Source: Desulfovibrionaceae bacterium
GTDB lineage: Bacteria; Pseudomonadota; Gammaproteobacteria; Burkholderiales; Burkholderiaceae_C
Length of the DNA stretch: 7,962 bases
Assembly: GCA_009778355.1 (NCBI GenBank)
Contig: WRJY01000232.1
Location: forward strand, 1 to 7,962
Direction: 5' to 3'
Both the position numbers and the translations under genes were made by a program. Below are positions 1 through 5,352 of this stretch, one piece after another. Under the pieces are notes generated by a model that made no database searches, was not told where the DNA came from, and saw only the letters and a list, made by a program, of their open reading frames with translations. Every line of letters starts with the position of its first letter. Positions within the stretch are counted from its first letter, which is position 1.

Positions 1-16
1 GCGGGCAGTAGCCCGC
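1..16. repeat. Short perfect hairpin at the window edge
   Basis: GCGGGC and GCCCGC form a perfect 6-bp stem around the loop AGTA. No T-run follows on the plus strand, so this is not a clear terminator for a plus-strand gene. It could serve a gene to the left that is outside the window. Bases 17-141 hold no convincing gene. A plus-strand frame is open from base 1 to a TAG at 82-84, but 27 codons are too few to call as a gene end. Confidence 0.3.
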
Positions 17-68
17 TGCGTTCTCGCGCCTTGCCTGGCACGCCGATCACGGCACTGGCGGATGCATC

Positions 69-85
69 CAACTGCCGTTTTTAGG
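69..85 (+). repeat. Left copy of a direct repeat flanking the DUF6351 gene
   Basis: The sequence CAACTGCCGTTTTTAGG recurs at 2605-2620 with one T fewer. The two copies lie in the same orientation on either side of the DUF6351 gene. The 10-bp palindrome GGATGCATCC (60-69) abuts this copy. What the repeat does is unknown. Confidence 0.5.
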
Positions 86-130
86 ATGACTTTCCTTTGC
101 AATCGGGCATTTCCATACGCATCAATACCA

Positions 131-136
131 AGGAGA
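131..136 (+). promoter_or_regulatory. Ribosome binding site for the DUF6351 gene
   Basis: AGGAGA lies 5 nt before the ATG at 142. The longer frame's ATG at 97 has no comparable site, and starting there would put 15 hydrophilic residues ahead of the signal peptide. This site therefore decides the start. Confidence 0.7.
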
Positions 137-141
137 CAAGG

Positions 142-2394
142 ATGAGAACACTGATCTTCCGCTTCCGTGCACAGCGGTGGGCACGTTTGTACGTGGGCGC
201 CGCCTGTCTGGCGGCGGCCGGATTGATCGCCAGTTGCGGCGGCGATGACAACGGATCGAGCAACTCGGCGCCGCCCGGGGCCTTCGCGGTGACCACGCTG
301 TCCTCGCAGCCCGACATGGTCAGCGGCGGCGATACGCTGCTGCAGGTCAACGCTCCCTCGGACGTTGCGCCTGCCAACGTGCAGGTGCTGCTCAACGGCG
401 CCGACGTCACGGCCCAGCTCACCGAGCGCAGCGCCGACGGGCGCACGCTGCGCGGTGTGGTCAGCGGACTGAAGGAAGCAGCCGGCGGAGCGAGCAACAC
501 CATCGCGGCCGTGAACACAGCGCAACCCGGGCAACGCGCCGAGCTGGCGCTTGTGAATTACCCGATCACCGGGCCGATTCTCTCGGGGCCGCATCTGCAG
601 CCCTACGACTGCCTGACCGACAACGCAACCAACAACTTGGGCAAGCCGCTCGACGCCGATTGCAGCGCGGCGACGCAGGTGCTCTGGTATTACCGCACTA
701 CCGCCAATGCCTTTGCGGCGCTGACCGATACGGCCCAATACCCCGCGGACATGGCGCGCACCACCACCAATGATGGCAAGGACGCGCCCTACATCGTGCG
801 CGTCGAGTCGGGCACCATCAACCGGGGCGTCTACCGGCTCGCGGTGCTCGACGATCCGACCACCAACAAAACGGCCGCTGGCGCGCGCTGGAAACCCGCC
901 GCGGATGGCGGCTGGAACAAGAAGCTGATCGTTTTCTTCGGCTGCTGCGGCGGCTCCAACTACAACCAGGGCAGCCAGTCGATGGCTTCAGTGCTCAGCA
1001 ATAACGAACTTTCGCGCGGTTTCGCCTATATGGTTTCGACCGAACTGTGGAACCAGCAGCACTCGAACGCGCATATCCAGGGCGAGACGCTGATGATGCT
1101 CAAAGAGCACTTCATCAAGGAATTCGGCGTGCCCAAGTGGACGGCCGGCACCGGCGGTTCGGGCGGCTCGATACAGCAGCATCTGGTGGCGCAACTCTTT
1201 CCGGGGCTGCTCGACGGCATCCAGCCCAGCCTGTCGTTTCCGGACTCGATGATGCCGGAGGTTCCCGAATGCCGTTTGATCTACTACTACGAAACCAAAA
1301 CGGCCACCGGGCAAGCCTTGACCGCGGACAAGAAGAACGCGATCGAGGGCTTCCCTCCGGGCTACTGCGCGTTGTGGCACGCCACCTTTGCGAGCACCAT
1401 CAGAGCAGACAACGCCGCCGGCTCCTACGGCTGCAACGTGTCGGACCCGACGCTCGTCTTCAACCGCCAGACCAATCCGACCGGTTTGCGCTGCGACACG
1501 TTCCAGACCAACATCTATGCATTGGGTACACGCCCCAATGGAGTCCGCAATCCATTTGGCATTGGCGAGGCGCGCCGTCCGTCCGACAACGTGGGCGTGC
1601 AGTACGGACTGCTGGCGTATCAAAAGGGCATCATCACGGCCCAGGAGTTCATCGACCTGAACGAGCAGATCGGCGGTTTTGACGGCGACGGCGCGGAGCA
1701 GCCCGGGCGCACGGTGGCCGATGACGGCGCAATCGCGGCAGCCTACAAGGCCGGCCTGAAAAACAGCTTCAGCGGGCCGGGCCTGACCAACATTCCGATC
1801 ATCACATCGCGTACCAATTCGAACGCGGCGACCGACATCCATGACCCGATGCAAGACCAGGTGGTCCGCGCGCGTCTGAAAACGGGTACCGGCTTCAGCG
1901 ACAACCAGGTCATCCTGGCCGGCAGTGCGCAATCGACGGCGGCGGGAATCAACATTCCCGTCATATCGCTGGACATGATCAATACATGGCTCGACAACAT
2001 GGCAGCCGATCCGTCGCCGTTGTCGCACGACAAGGTCATCAAGAACAAGCCCGCCGACGCCGTCGATACCTGCTGGCTGACCGATGGCACGCGCGTCCAG
2101 GAACCGGCATCGACCAACCCGGACGATACCTGCAACGATGCAAGCAAGGGCGGCTACACGAAGTACAGCTCTCCGATTCTGGCCGCGGGCGCGCCGCTGG
2201 ATAACAACCGGATCAAGTGCCAGCTCAAGCCGATCGACCTGACGGACTACCCGGCGGGGGCCAACGCTCCCACCTCGGACCAACTCGACCGCCTGAAACT
2301 GATCTTCCCCGATGGCGTGTGCGACTGGAGCAAGCCGGGCGTGGATTGGGCGCCGTTGCGGGGCACCTACCAGCGTCTGCCGGCGACGGATTGA
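142..2394 (+). CDS. DUF6351 family exported lipoprotein, putative hydrolase
   Basis: A 750-residue protein of unknown function. Seen: a basic N-terminus, a hydrophobic stretch at about residues 16-31, and a lipobox ending I-A-S-C with Cys32. Gly follows at +2 and +3, so an outer-membrane fate is more likely than inner-membrane retention. Residues 33-45 form a Gly/Ser/Asn-rich linker, and residues 46-145 look like a beta-rich N-terminal domain. From about 146 (SGPHLQPYDC) the sequence matches my memory of the DUF6351 family, including DADCSAAT, PYIVRVESGTINR, a long WN-start strand and TAGTGGSGGS at 335-343. That last motif fits a GxSxG nucleophile elbow with Ser340 as candidate nucleophile, so an esterase or depolymerase role is inferred, not shown. 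Many cysteines suggest disulfides in the exported protein. The gene stands alone, with 305 bp to cysE. The start at 142 follows from AGGAGA and the signal peptide. Family call is firm; activity is open. Confidence 0.85.
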   Translation: MRTLIFRFRAQRWARLYVGAACLAAAGLIASCGGDDNGSSNSAPPGAFAVTTLSSQPDMVSGGDTLLQVNAPSDVAPANVQVLLNGADVTAQLTERSADGRTLRGVVSGLKEAAGGASNTIAAVNTAQPGQRAELALVNYPITGPILSGPHLQPYDCLTDNATNNLGKPLDADCSAATQVLWYYRTTANAFAALTDTAQYPADMARTTTNDGKDAPYIVRVESGTINRGVYRLAVLDDPTTNKTAAGARWKPAADGGWNKKLIVFFGCCGGSNYNQGSQSMASVLSNNELSRGFAYMVSTELWNQQHSNAHIQGETLMMLKEHFIKEFGVPKWTAGTGGSGGSIQQHLVAQLFPGLLDGIQPSLSFPDSMMPEVPECRLIYYYETKTATGQALTADKKNAIEGFPPGYCALWHATFASTIRADNAAGSYGCNVSDPTLVFNRQTNPTGLRCDTFQTNIYALGTRPNGVRNPFGIGEARRPSDNVGVQYGLLAYQKGIITAQEFIDLNEQIGGFDGDGAEQPGRTVADDGAIAAAYKAGLKNSFSGPGLTNIPIITSRTNSNAATDIHDPMQDQVVRARLKTGTGFSDNQVILAGSAQSTAAGINIPVISLDMINTWLDNMAADPSPLSHDKVIKNKPADAVDTCWLTDGTRVQEPASTNPDDTCNDASKGGYTKYSSPILAAGAPLDNNRIKCQLKPIDLTDYPAGANAPTSDQLDRLKLIFPDGVCDWSKPGVDWAPLRGTYQRLPATD

Positions 2395-2407
2395 GCCCAG
2401 CGAGCAA

Positions 2408-2441
2408 CGGCTGGAGGATGACGCAAGTCCGCCCCCAGCCG
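2408..2441 (+). terminator. Weak stem-loop after the DUF6351 gene
   Basis: CGGCTGG (2408-2414) pairs with CCAGCCG (2435-2441) across a 20-nt loop, starting 14 nt after the stop codon. No T-run follows, so this could be a Rho-type or mRNA-stabilising structure instead of a classical terminator. Confidence 0.25.
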
Positions 2442-2604
2442 GTCGTTGACAGCGCTTCTCAGGGCCTGTTCAGCAGCCCGGCGTGGTGCCCCGATGGTCA
2501 GCAACGAAGCTCCGAGGATGAAGTCATAGGCCGGCACCAGCGCGATGCCGGCCCCTTGAATCTTTCCAATTTGACCTAAGGAGTTACGAAGATAAACAAG
2601 CGGT

Positions 2605-2620
2605 CAACTGCCGTTTTAGG
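2605..2620 (+). repeat. Right copy of a direct repeat flanking the DUF6351 gene
   Basis: CAACTGCCGTTTTAGG matches 69-85 except for one missing T in the T-run. It is the downstream member of the pair that brackets the DUF6351 gene. Confidence 0.5.
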
Positions 2621-2680
2621 TTCAATGGGCGTCATCACGCTTGATCGGCGGCAGGTCGGGGGAGCGTGAAATATCCGGGC

Positions 2681-2686
2681 TAGACT
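2681..2686 (+). promoter_or_regulatory. Possible -10 element for cysE
   Basis: TAGACT resembles the -10 consensus (4 of 6) and lies 13 nt before the cysE ATG. I find no good -35 at 16-18 bp. If it is used, the transcript would start only about 5-8 nt before the start codon. Confidence 0.25.
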
Positions 2687-2699
2687 CGGCAACCCGATC

Positions 2700-3470
2700 A
2701 TGTTCACCCGCATCCGCTCCTACATTCAGGCGATTCTCGAACGCGACCCCGCCGCGCGCAGCGCGTGGGACGTGGTCTTTTCCTACCCTGGCTTTCATGC
2801 GCTGATGCTGCACCGCCTGGCGCATTCGCTGTGGAACGCCGGCTTCACCTGGCTGGCGCGCTGGGTCTCGCACTGGGGACGCTTTCTGACCGGCATCGAA
2901 ATCCACCCCGGCGCAAAAATCGGCCAGCGGGTGTTCATCGACCACGGCATGGGCGTGGTGATCGGCGAAACCGCCGAAATCGGCGACGACTGCACCATCT
3001 ACCAAGGCGTCACGCTCGGCGGCACCTCGCTGGTCAAGGACAGCAAGCGTCACCCTACGCTGGGCAAGGGCGTCATCGTCGGCGCCAATTCGCAAGTGCT
3101 GGGCGGCTTCACGGTGGGCGACGGCGCCAAGATCGGCTCCAGCGCCGTAGTCACCAAGCCGGTGCCCGCCGGGGCCACCGCCGTCGGCAACCCGGCGCGC
3201 ATCATCTTGGCCGAGGCTGACGCCCGGCGCGAGGAAGCCGCCGCCAAAATGGGTTTTTCAGCCTACGGCGTGACGCAAAACGACGACCCCGTCAGCCAGG
3301 CGCTGCGCGGCCTGATCGACGGCACGGCCACGCACGAGCACCAGATCGCCCTGTTGTGGCAAGCCGTCGAAAAACTGGCCCGCGAGTCCGCCCCCGACTG
3401 CGTGCCCCAGGACGCCGCGCGCGAAGAACACTTCGCCGCCGACAGGCTGAACGAACTGGTCGGCAAGTAG
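2700..3470 (+). CDS. cysE: Serine O-acetyltransferase
   Basis: Transfers acetyl from acetyl-CoA to L-serine to give O-acetylserine, the acceptor for sulfide in cysteine synthesis; cytoplasmic. The 256-residue protein has a helical N-terminal part (residues 1-60), then a left-handed beta-helix of hexapeptide repeats (about 63-165). Visible family motifs are GIEIHPGAKIG, DHGMGVVIGETAEIG, YQGVTLGGT and VGNPAR. His82 aligns with catalytic His158 of E. coli CysE. Glu67 stands where E. coli has Asp143; Glu is common here in the shorter EpsC-type enzymes, as I recall them. The N-terminus is much shorter than in E. coli CysE (273 aa). Instead there is a C-terminal extension of about 85 residues, mostly helical and charged, seen in related betaproteobacterial enzymes. 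Whether cysteine feedback inhibition through the C-terminus operates cannot be read from sequence. No Shine-Dalgarno precedes the ATG, and initiation may be near-leaderless. The gene appears to be monocistronic. Confidence 0.93.
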   Translation: MFTRIRSYIQAILERDPAARSAWDVVFSYPGFHALMLHRLAHSLWNAGFTWLARWVSHWGRFLTGIEIHPGAKIGQRVFIDHGMGVVIGETAEIGDDCTIYQGVTLGGTSLVKDSKRHPTLGKGVIVGANSQVLGGFTVGDGAKIGSSAVVTKPVPAGATAVGNPARIILAEADARREEAAAKMGFSAYGVTQNDDPVSQALRGLIDGTATHEHQIALLWQAVEKLARESAPDCVPQDAAREEHFAADRLNELVGK

Positions 3471-3506
3471 ACGCCGGCTTCAAGGTGGCAATTCGATCTG
3501 CTGGCG

Positions 3507-3524
3507 CTCGTGCGCGAGTTTTTT
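3507..3524 (+). terminator. Possible intrinsic terminator after cysE
   Basis: CTCG and CGAG form a short stem around TGCG, extendable by a G-U pair, and six T residues (3519-3524) follow directly. It lies 36 nt after the cysE stop. The T-run is good but the stem is short. Confidence 0.4.
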
Positions 3525-3530
3525 CTGCGT

Positions 3531-3547
3531 CGCGATGTCTCGCGTTT
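3531..3547 (+). terminator. Second hairpin after cysE
   Basis: CGCGA and TCGCG form a 5-bp stem around TGTC, followed by TTT. With the hairpin at 3507-3524 it could make a tandem terminator for cysE. Confidence 0.3.
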
Positions 3548-3565
3548 ATGTCTGAATGAGCGCGA

Positions 3566-3722
3566 GCCTGTTCACGCTATTTTCATGGTGCCCGCAAGGC
3601 AGTCAAAGGCAGCGTCTGCCGCGCAAGCAAATCCTCGCCGGGTGTCCAACCCGGCTGCGGTTTGCGCCTTGCATCCACTGCCTTTGGGGGCAACGGGCGC
3701 CATGAAAATAGTGTGAACAGGC
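3566..3722. repeat. 157-bp nested palindromic element
   Basis: Four nested inverted blocks share nearly one centre: outer arms 3566-3594 and 3694-3722 (27 of 29 match), 3604-3612 with 3678-3686 (9 of 9), 3621-3626 with 3662-3667 (6 of 6), and the core 3637-3643 with 3649-3655 (7 of 7, 5-nt loop). The two mismatches in the outer arms (G3576-T3712 and T3589-G3699) both become G-U pairs in a plus-strand RNA. No target-site duplication is visible at the ends. The layout suits a non-autonomous repeat (MITE-like or a large REP/BIME-like unit) or a long structured RNA. It carries no gene of its own that I can support. Confidence 0.8.
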
Positions 3723-3954
3723 CCGCCTTCAGCGTCGTGCGTGTACTCGGCTTGCACATGGCATTTGGCCTCGGCCAGCAGGGCAGGGGAAATCTCAACC
3801 GGGGTTTTATATGGGCGATCCGTACAGTCCAATATGGGCGACCATGATGCATGGCAGCGCATCCTTCGGCAAGCGCCTGGTCGGATTGGCTGCGGCAGCC
3901 GCGCGGCTCCCGTATGATTGACCCTGCCGCGCCGGCCCCGTTGGCCCGCGCCGC
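3723..3954. other. 232-bp stretch before the DUF4124-like gene
   Basis: There is no confident gene. It contains a pair of 10-bp direct repeats (3809-3818 and 3832-3841), a minus-strand frame that resembles the start of a VapB-type antitoxin and runs into the palindrome, and a 16-codon plus-strand micro-ORF (3914-3964). That micro-ORF overlaps the second ATG of the downstream gene as ATGA. TATGAT at 3913-3918 looks like a -10 element but has no well-placed -35. Confidence 0.4.
3809..3841. repeat. Pair of 10-bp direct repeats
   Basis: ATATGGGCGA occurs at 3809-3818 and again at 3832-3841, 23 bp apart start to start. On the minus strand the first copy overlaps a TATAAA-like -10, with a TTGGAC about 15 bp ahead of it. 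The pair could be an operator or a chance duplication. Confidence 0.35.
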
Positions 3955-4626
3955 ATGTCGATGAGCCAGGACCGCGCCGACCCTTCCGACCGCCCCTTCA
4001 TGCCGCCCCAGACCAAGGCTGGCCCCGGCTTGGCGCGCCTGGTGGTCATCCTCGTGGCCCTGGCGGCGCTGATCGCCGGCGCTTACCGTGCCTACCTGTG
4101 GCTGGTGGACGACGTGTCGCATCGCCGCGCCATGGCCGAACATGCTATCGAAGCGTCATCGAGCGCCGACAGCGCCGGCCCGCCCCCGCCGCCCGGCCCG
4201 GTTGCCACCGGCGAACCGCCCGCGCCCGCCGTGGCCGGCGGCAGCGTCAACCGGTGCGCGGCGGGCGGTCAGGTGATTTTCACCAACACGCCCTGCCCCG
4301 AAGGCAGCCGACCGATCGCCGCTGACGCCATCGTCGAGCCCTCGCCGGTGGCCACGCGCCCCGCCGCCCTGTCCGGCGGCGCCGACGCCAGCCAGCAGCA
4401 GGCCGATTGCAACTTTCTTGCAGCCGAAATCACCCGGCTGAACTACGAATTCAGCCAGCCCCTGCCGCCGCCGGTGCTGGACCACATTTCCACCCGCCTG
4501 GCGGGCCTGCGCGCGCAAGCCGACGCTGCCCGCTGCGCACCGCTCAAGGCCGCCAGCAGCGCCGCTTCCGCCCCGCAACGCCGGCGCGCGCCGCCCACGG
4601 TGGTGGATGAGAAGGCGGGCGCCTGA
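3955..4626 (+). CDS. Membrane-anchored protein with a DUF4124-like motif
   Basis: A 223-residue protein of unknown function. Seen: a short polar, proline-containing N-terminus (1-25), one transmembrane segment (about 27-43), then a Pro/Ala-rich linker (70-96). The motif NRCAAGGQVIFTNTPCP at 99-115 is followed by a second Cys-containing helical part (150-196) with Cys152 and Cys194, and an Ala/Arg-rich tail. The C-x12-C motif with TNTPCP resembles the DUF4124 domain of proteobacterial envelope proteins, so the C-terminal part is expected in the periplasm, where Cys101-Cys114 and Cys152-Cys194 could form disulfides. No good Shine-Dalgarno precedes either candidate start (ATG at 3955 and 3961). 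I keep 3955 as the longer choice. The gene stands apart from both neighbours and gives no clue to function. Confidence 0.7.
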   Translation: MSMSQDRADPSDRPFMPPQTKAGPGLARLVVILVALAALIAGAYRAYLWLVDDVSHRRAMAEHAIEASSSADSAGPPPPPGPVATGEPPAPAVAGGSVNRCAAGGQVIFTNTPCPEGSRPIAADAIVEPSPVATRPAALSGGADASQQQADCNFLAAEITRLNYEFSQPLPPPVLDHISTRLAGLRAQADAARCAPLKAASSAASAPQRRRAPPTVVDEKAGA

Positions 4627-4656
4627 TGCGCCGCAGCACAAAAATCATGCCCGCGA

Positions 4657-4662
4657 TACAAT
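4657..4662 (+). promoter_or_regulatory. Possible -10 element upstream of infA
   Basis: TACAAT matches the -10 consensus at 5 of 6 positions and stands out in GC-rich sequence (GATACAATAAAGG). The 16-18 bp upstream lack a recognisable -35 hexamer. Confidence 0.4.
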
Positions 4663-4699
4663 AAAGGGTTCGACAGACCGCCGTTCGCCAGAACGCGCC

Positions 4700-4740
4700 C
4701 GGCCTGCCGGGGGCCAGACCCGCCGCAGGCCGTGTTTCTT
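4700..4740 (+). terminator. Terminator-like stem-loop in the infA leader
   Basis: CGGCCTGC (4700-4707) pairs with GCAGGCCG (4725-4732). An inner CGGG/CCCG pair (4708-4711 with 4719-4722) extends the stem past a 2-nt bulge, and TGTTTCTT follows. It could terminate transcription from the upstream membrane-protein gene. If the TACAAT at 4657 is a promoter, it could instead attenuate infA. Confidence 0.4.
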
Positions 4741-4920
4741 CAATGCCCGCCAACGGTTGCGCAGCGGCTCGACGCTTGCGCCAGCCGTTTCCGCCCTGCC
4801 TGCAATCGAGGTGGCGGCGCTGGGTACGCCGCGCTCGCCGCTGGCCGTCGTCAACCCAAGCCGCGCAGCCGATTCGCTGCGGCGCGCGGTGTGCTGTTTC
4901 ATCAATCGCAAGGACGCGCA

Positions 4921-4926
4921 AGGAGG
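4921..4926 (+). promoter_or_regulatory. Ribosome binding site of infA
   Basis: A perfect AGGAGG lies 6 nt before the ATG at 4933. It fixes the start of IF-1 and excludes the longer upstream open frame. Confidence 0.85.
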
Positions 4927-4932
4927 ATTCGC

Positions 4933-5199
4933 ATGGCCAAGGAAGAACTGATCGAGATGCAGGGCATCGTCAACGAAGTGCTGCCGGACACGCGCTTTCG
5001 CGTCACGCTGGACAACGGTCACGAACTGGTGGCCTACTCGGCCGGCAAGATGAAGAAGAACCGCATCCGCATCCTGGCCGGCGACCGGGTGTCGCTGGAG
5101 CTGTCGCCCTACGATCTGAGCAAGGGCCGCATCAGCTTCCGTCACCTGGAGCGCCGCCACGACGCGCCGCCGCCCGGCCCGCACCAGCGCAGAAGATAA
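4933..5199 (+). CDS. infA: Translation initiation factor IF-1
   Basis: Binds the 30S ribosomal A site and, with IF-2 and IF-3, controls initiator-tRNA placement. The 88-residue protein aligns with E. coli IF-1 over nearly its whole 72 residues: MAKEELIEMQG, LPDTRFRV, LDNGHELVA, GKMKKNRIRIL and LSPYDLSKGRI. This is the OB fold of the S1/IF-1 family. After the core (about residue 71) there is a 17-residue tail rich in Arg, His and Pro ending in RRR, which standard IF-1 lacks. Longer IF-1 copies occur in Burkholderiales, often as a second infA gene apart from the ribosomal protein operon. The neighbours here include no ribosomal protein genes, so I infer this is such a stand-alone copy. A perfect Shine-Dalgarno and a long structured leader suggest post-transcriptional control. 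Confidence 0.93.
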   Translation: MAKEELIEMQGIVNEVLPDTRFRVTLDNGHELVAYSAGKMKKNRIRILAGDRVSLELSPYDLSKGRISFRHLERRHDAPPPGPHQRRR

Positions 5200-5271
5200 A
5201 CGCCACCCCGCCTCAAGGGGCGCTCTGGCTTGCGTCTGCTCCGCGGCCTTTTGCTTCTTTTGATTCCTGGT

Positions 5272-5283
5272 ATTGCCGGCAAT
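5272..5283. repeat. 12-bp perfect palindrome between convergent infA and aroG
   Basis: ATTGCCGGCAAT is fully self-complementary and lies in the 153-bp gap between the two stop codons. A second palindrome, CCCGCGCGGG, lies at 5321-5330. Neither has the loop and T-run of an intrinsic terminator. I see no other feature in 5200-5352. Confidence 0.35.
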
Positions 5284-5352
5284 GGATTCGGCACTGCGCA
5301 ACGCTCACGAACCAACTCGACCCGCGCGGGCCTGAGCACCCCCCACTTGGCG

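Larger units (their letters stand above)
2395..2699. other. 305-bp intergenic region between the DUF6351 gene and cysE
   Basis: No confident gene is present. It holds a 7-bp stem with a 20-nt loop (2408-2441), the right copy of the flanking direct repeat (2605-2620), an AAGGAG at 2578-2583 with no start codon at a usable distance, and a promoter-like TAGACT just before cysE. A minus-strand frame at 2370-2603 has coding-like third positions but no ATG (see findings). Confidence 0.5.
4627..4932. other. 306-bp leader and intergenic region before infA
   Basis: No gene is supported here. It holds a TACAAT -10-like hexamer (4657-4662), a terminator-like stem-loop (4700-4740), smaller GC-rich inverted repeats such as CGGCT/AGCCG (4765-4787) and GCAGC/GCTGC (4865-4880), and the infA ribosome binding site. 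If transcription starts near 4669, infA has a leader of about 260 nt, which is long for a 267-bp gene. Confidence 0.5.

Noticed and set aside
1..84. Plus-strand frame open from base 1 to a TAG, possibly the end of an upstream gene
   Set aside because: Only 27 codons with no family signature and unremarkable third positions; a second frame is open as well.
97..141. Earlier ATG at 97 for the DUF6351 gene
   Set aside because: No ribosome binding site, and it would add 15 polar residues ahead of the lipoprotein signal peptide.
1520..1540. Perfect 7-bp hairpin CATTGGG/CCCAATG with a 7-nt loop
   Set aside because: It lies within the DUF6351 coding sequence, has no T-run and encodes a normal part of the protein; probably incidental.
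988..2283. A 431-codon minus-strand open frame inside the DUF6351 gene
   Set aside because: It is antisense to a gene with a signal peptide, ribosome binding site and family match, and its product is low-complexity Arg/Val/Gly-rich. Long shadow frames are expected in GC-rich DNA.
3583..4143. A 186-codon minus-strand open frame across the palindrome and into the DUF4124-like gene
   Set aside because: It has no recognisable domain, crosses a structured repeat and overlaps a better-supported gene.
5200..5352. Possible bidirectional terminator between infA and aroG
   Set aside because: The palindromes there lack loops and T-runs, and the CCCC/GGGG pair at about 5207-5221 is too short to call.
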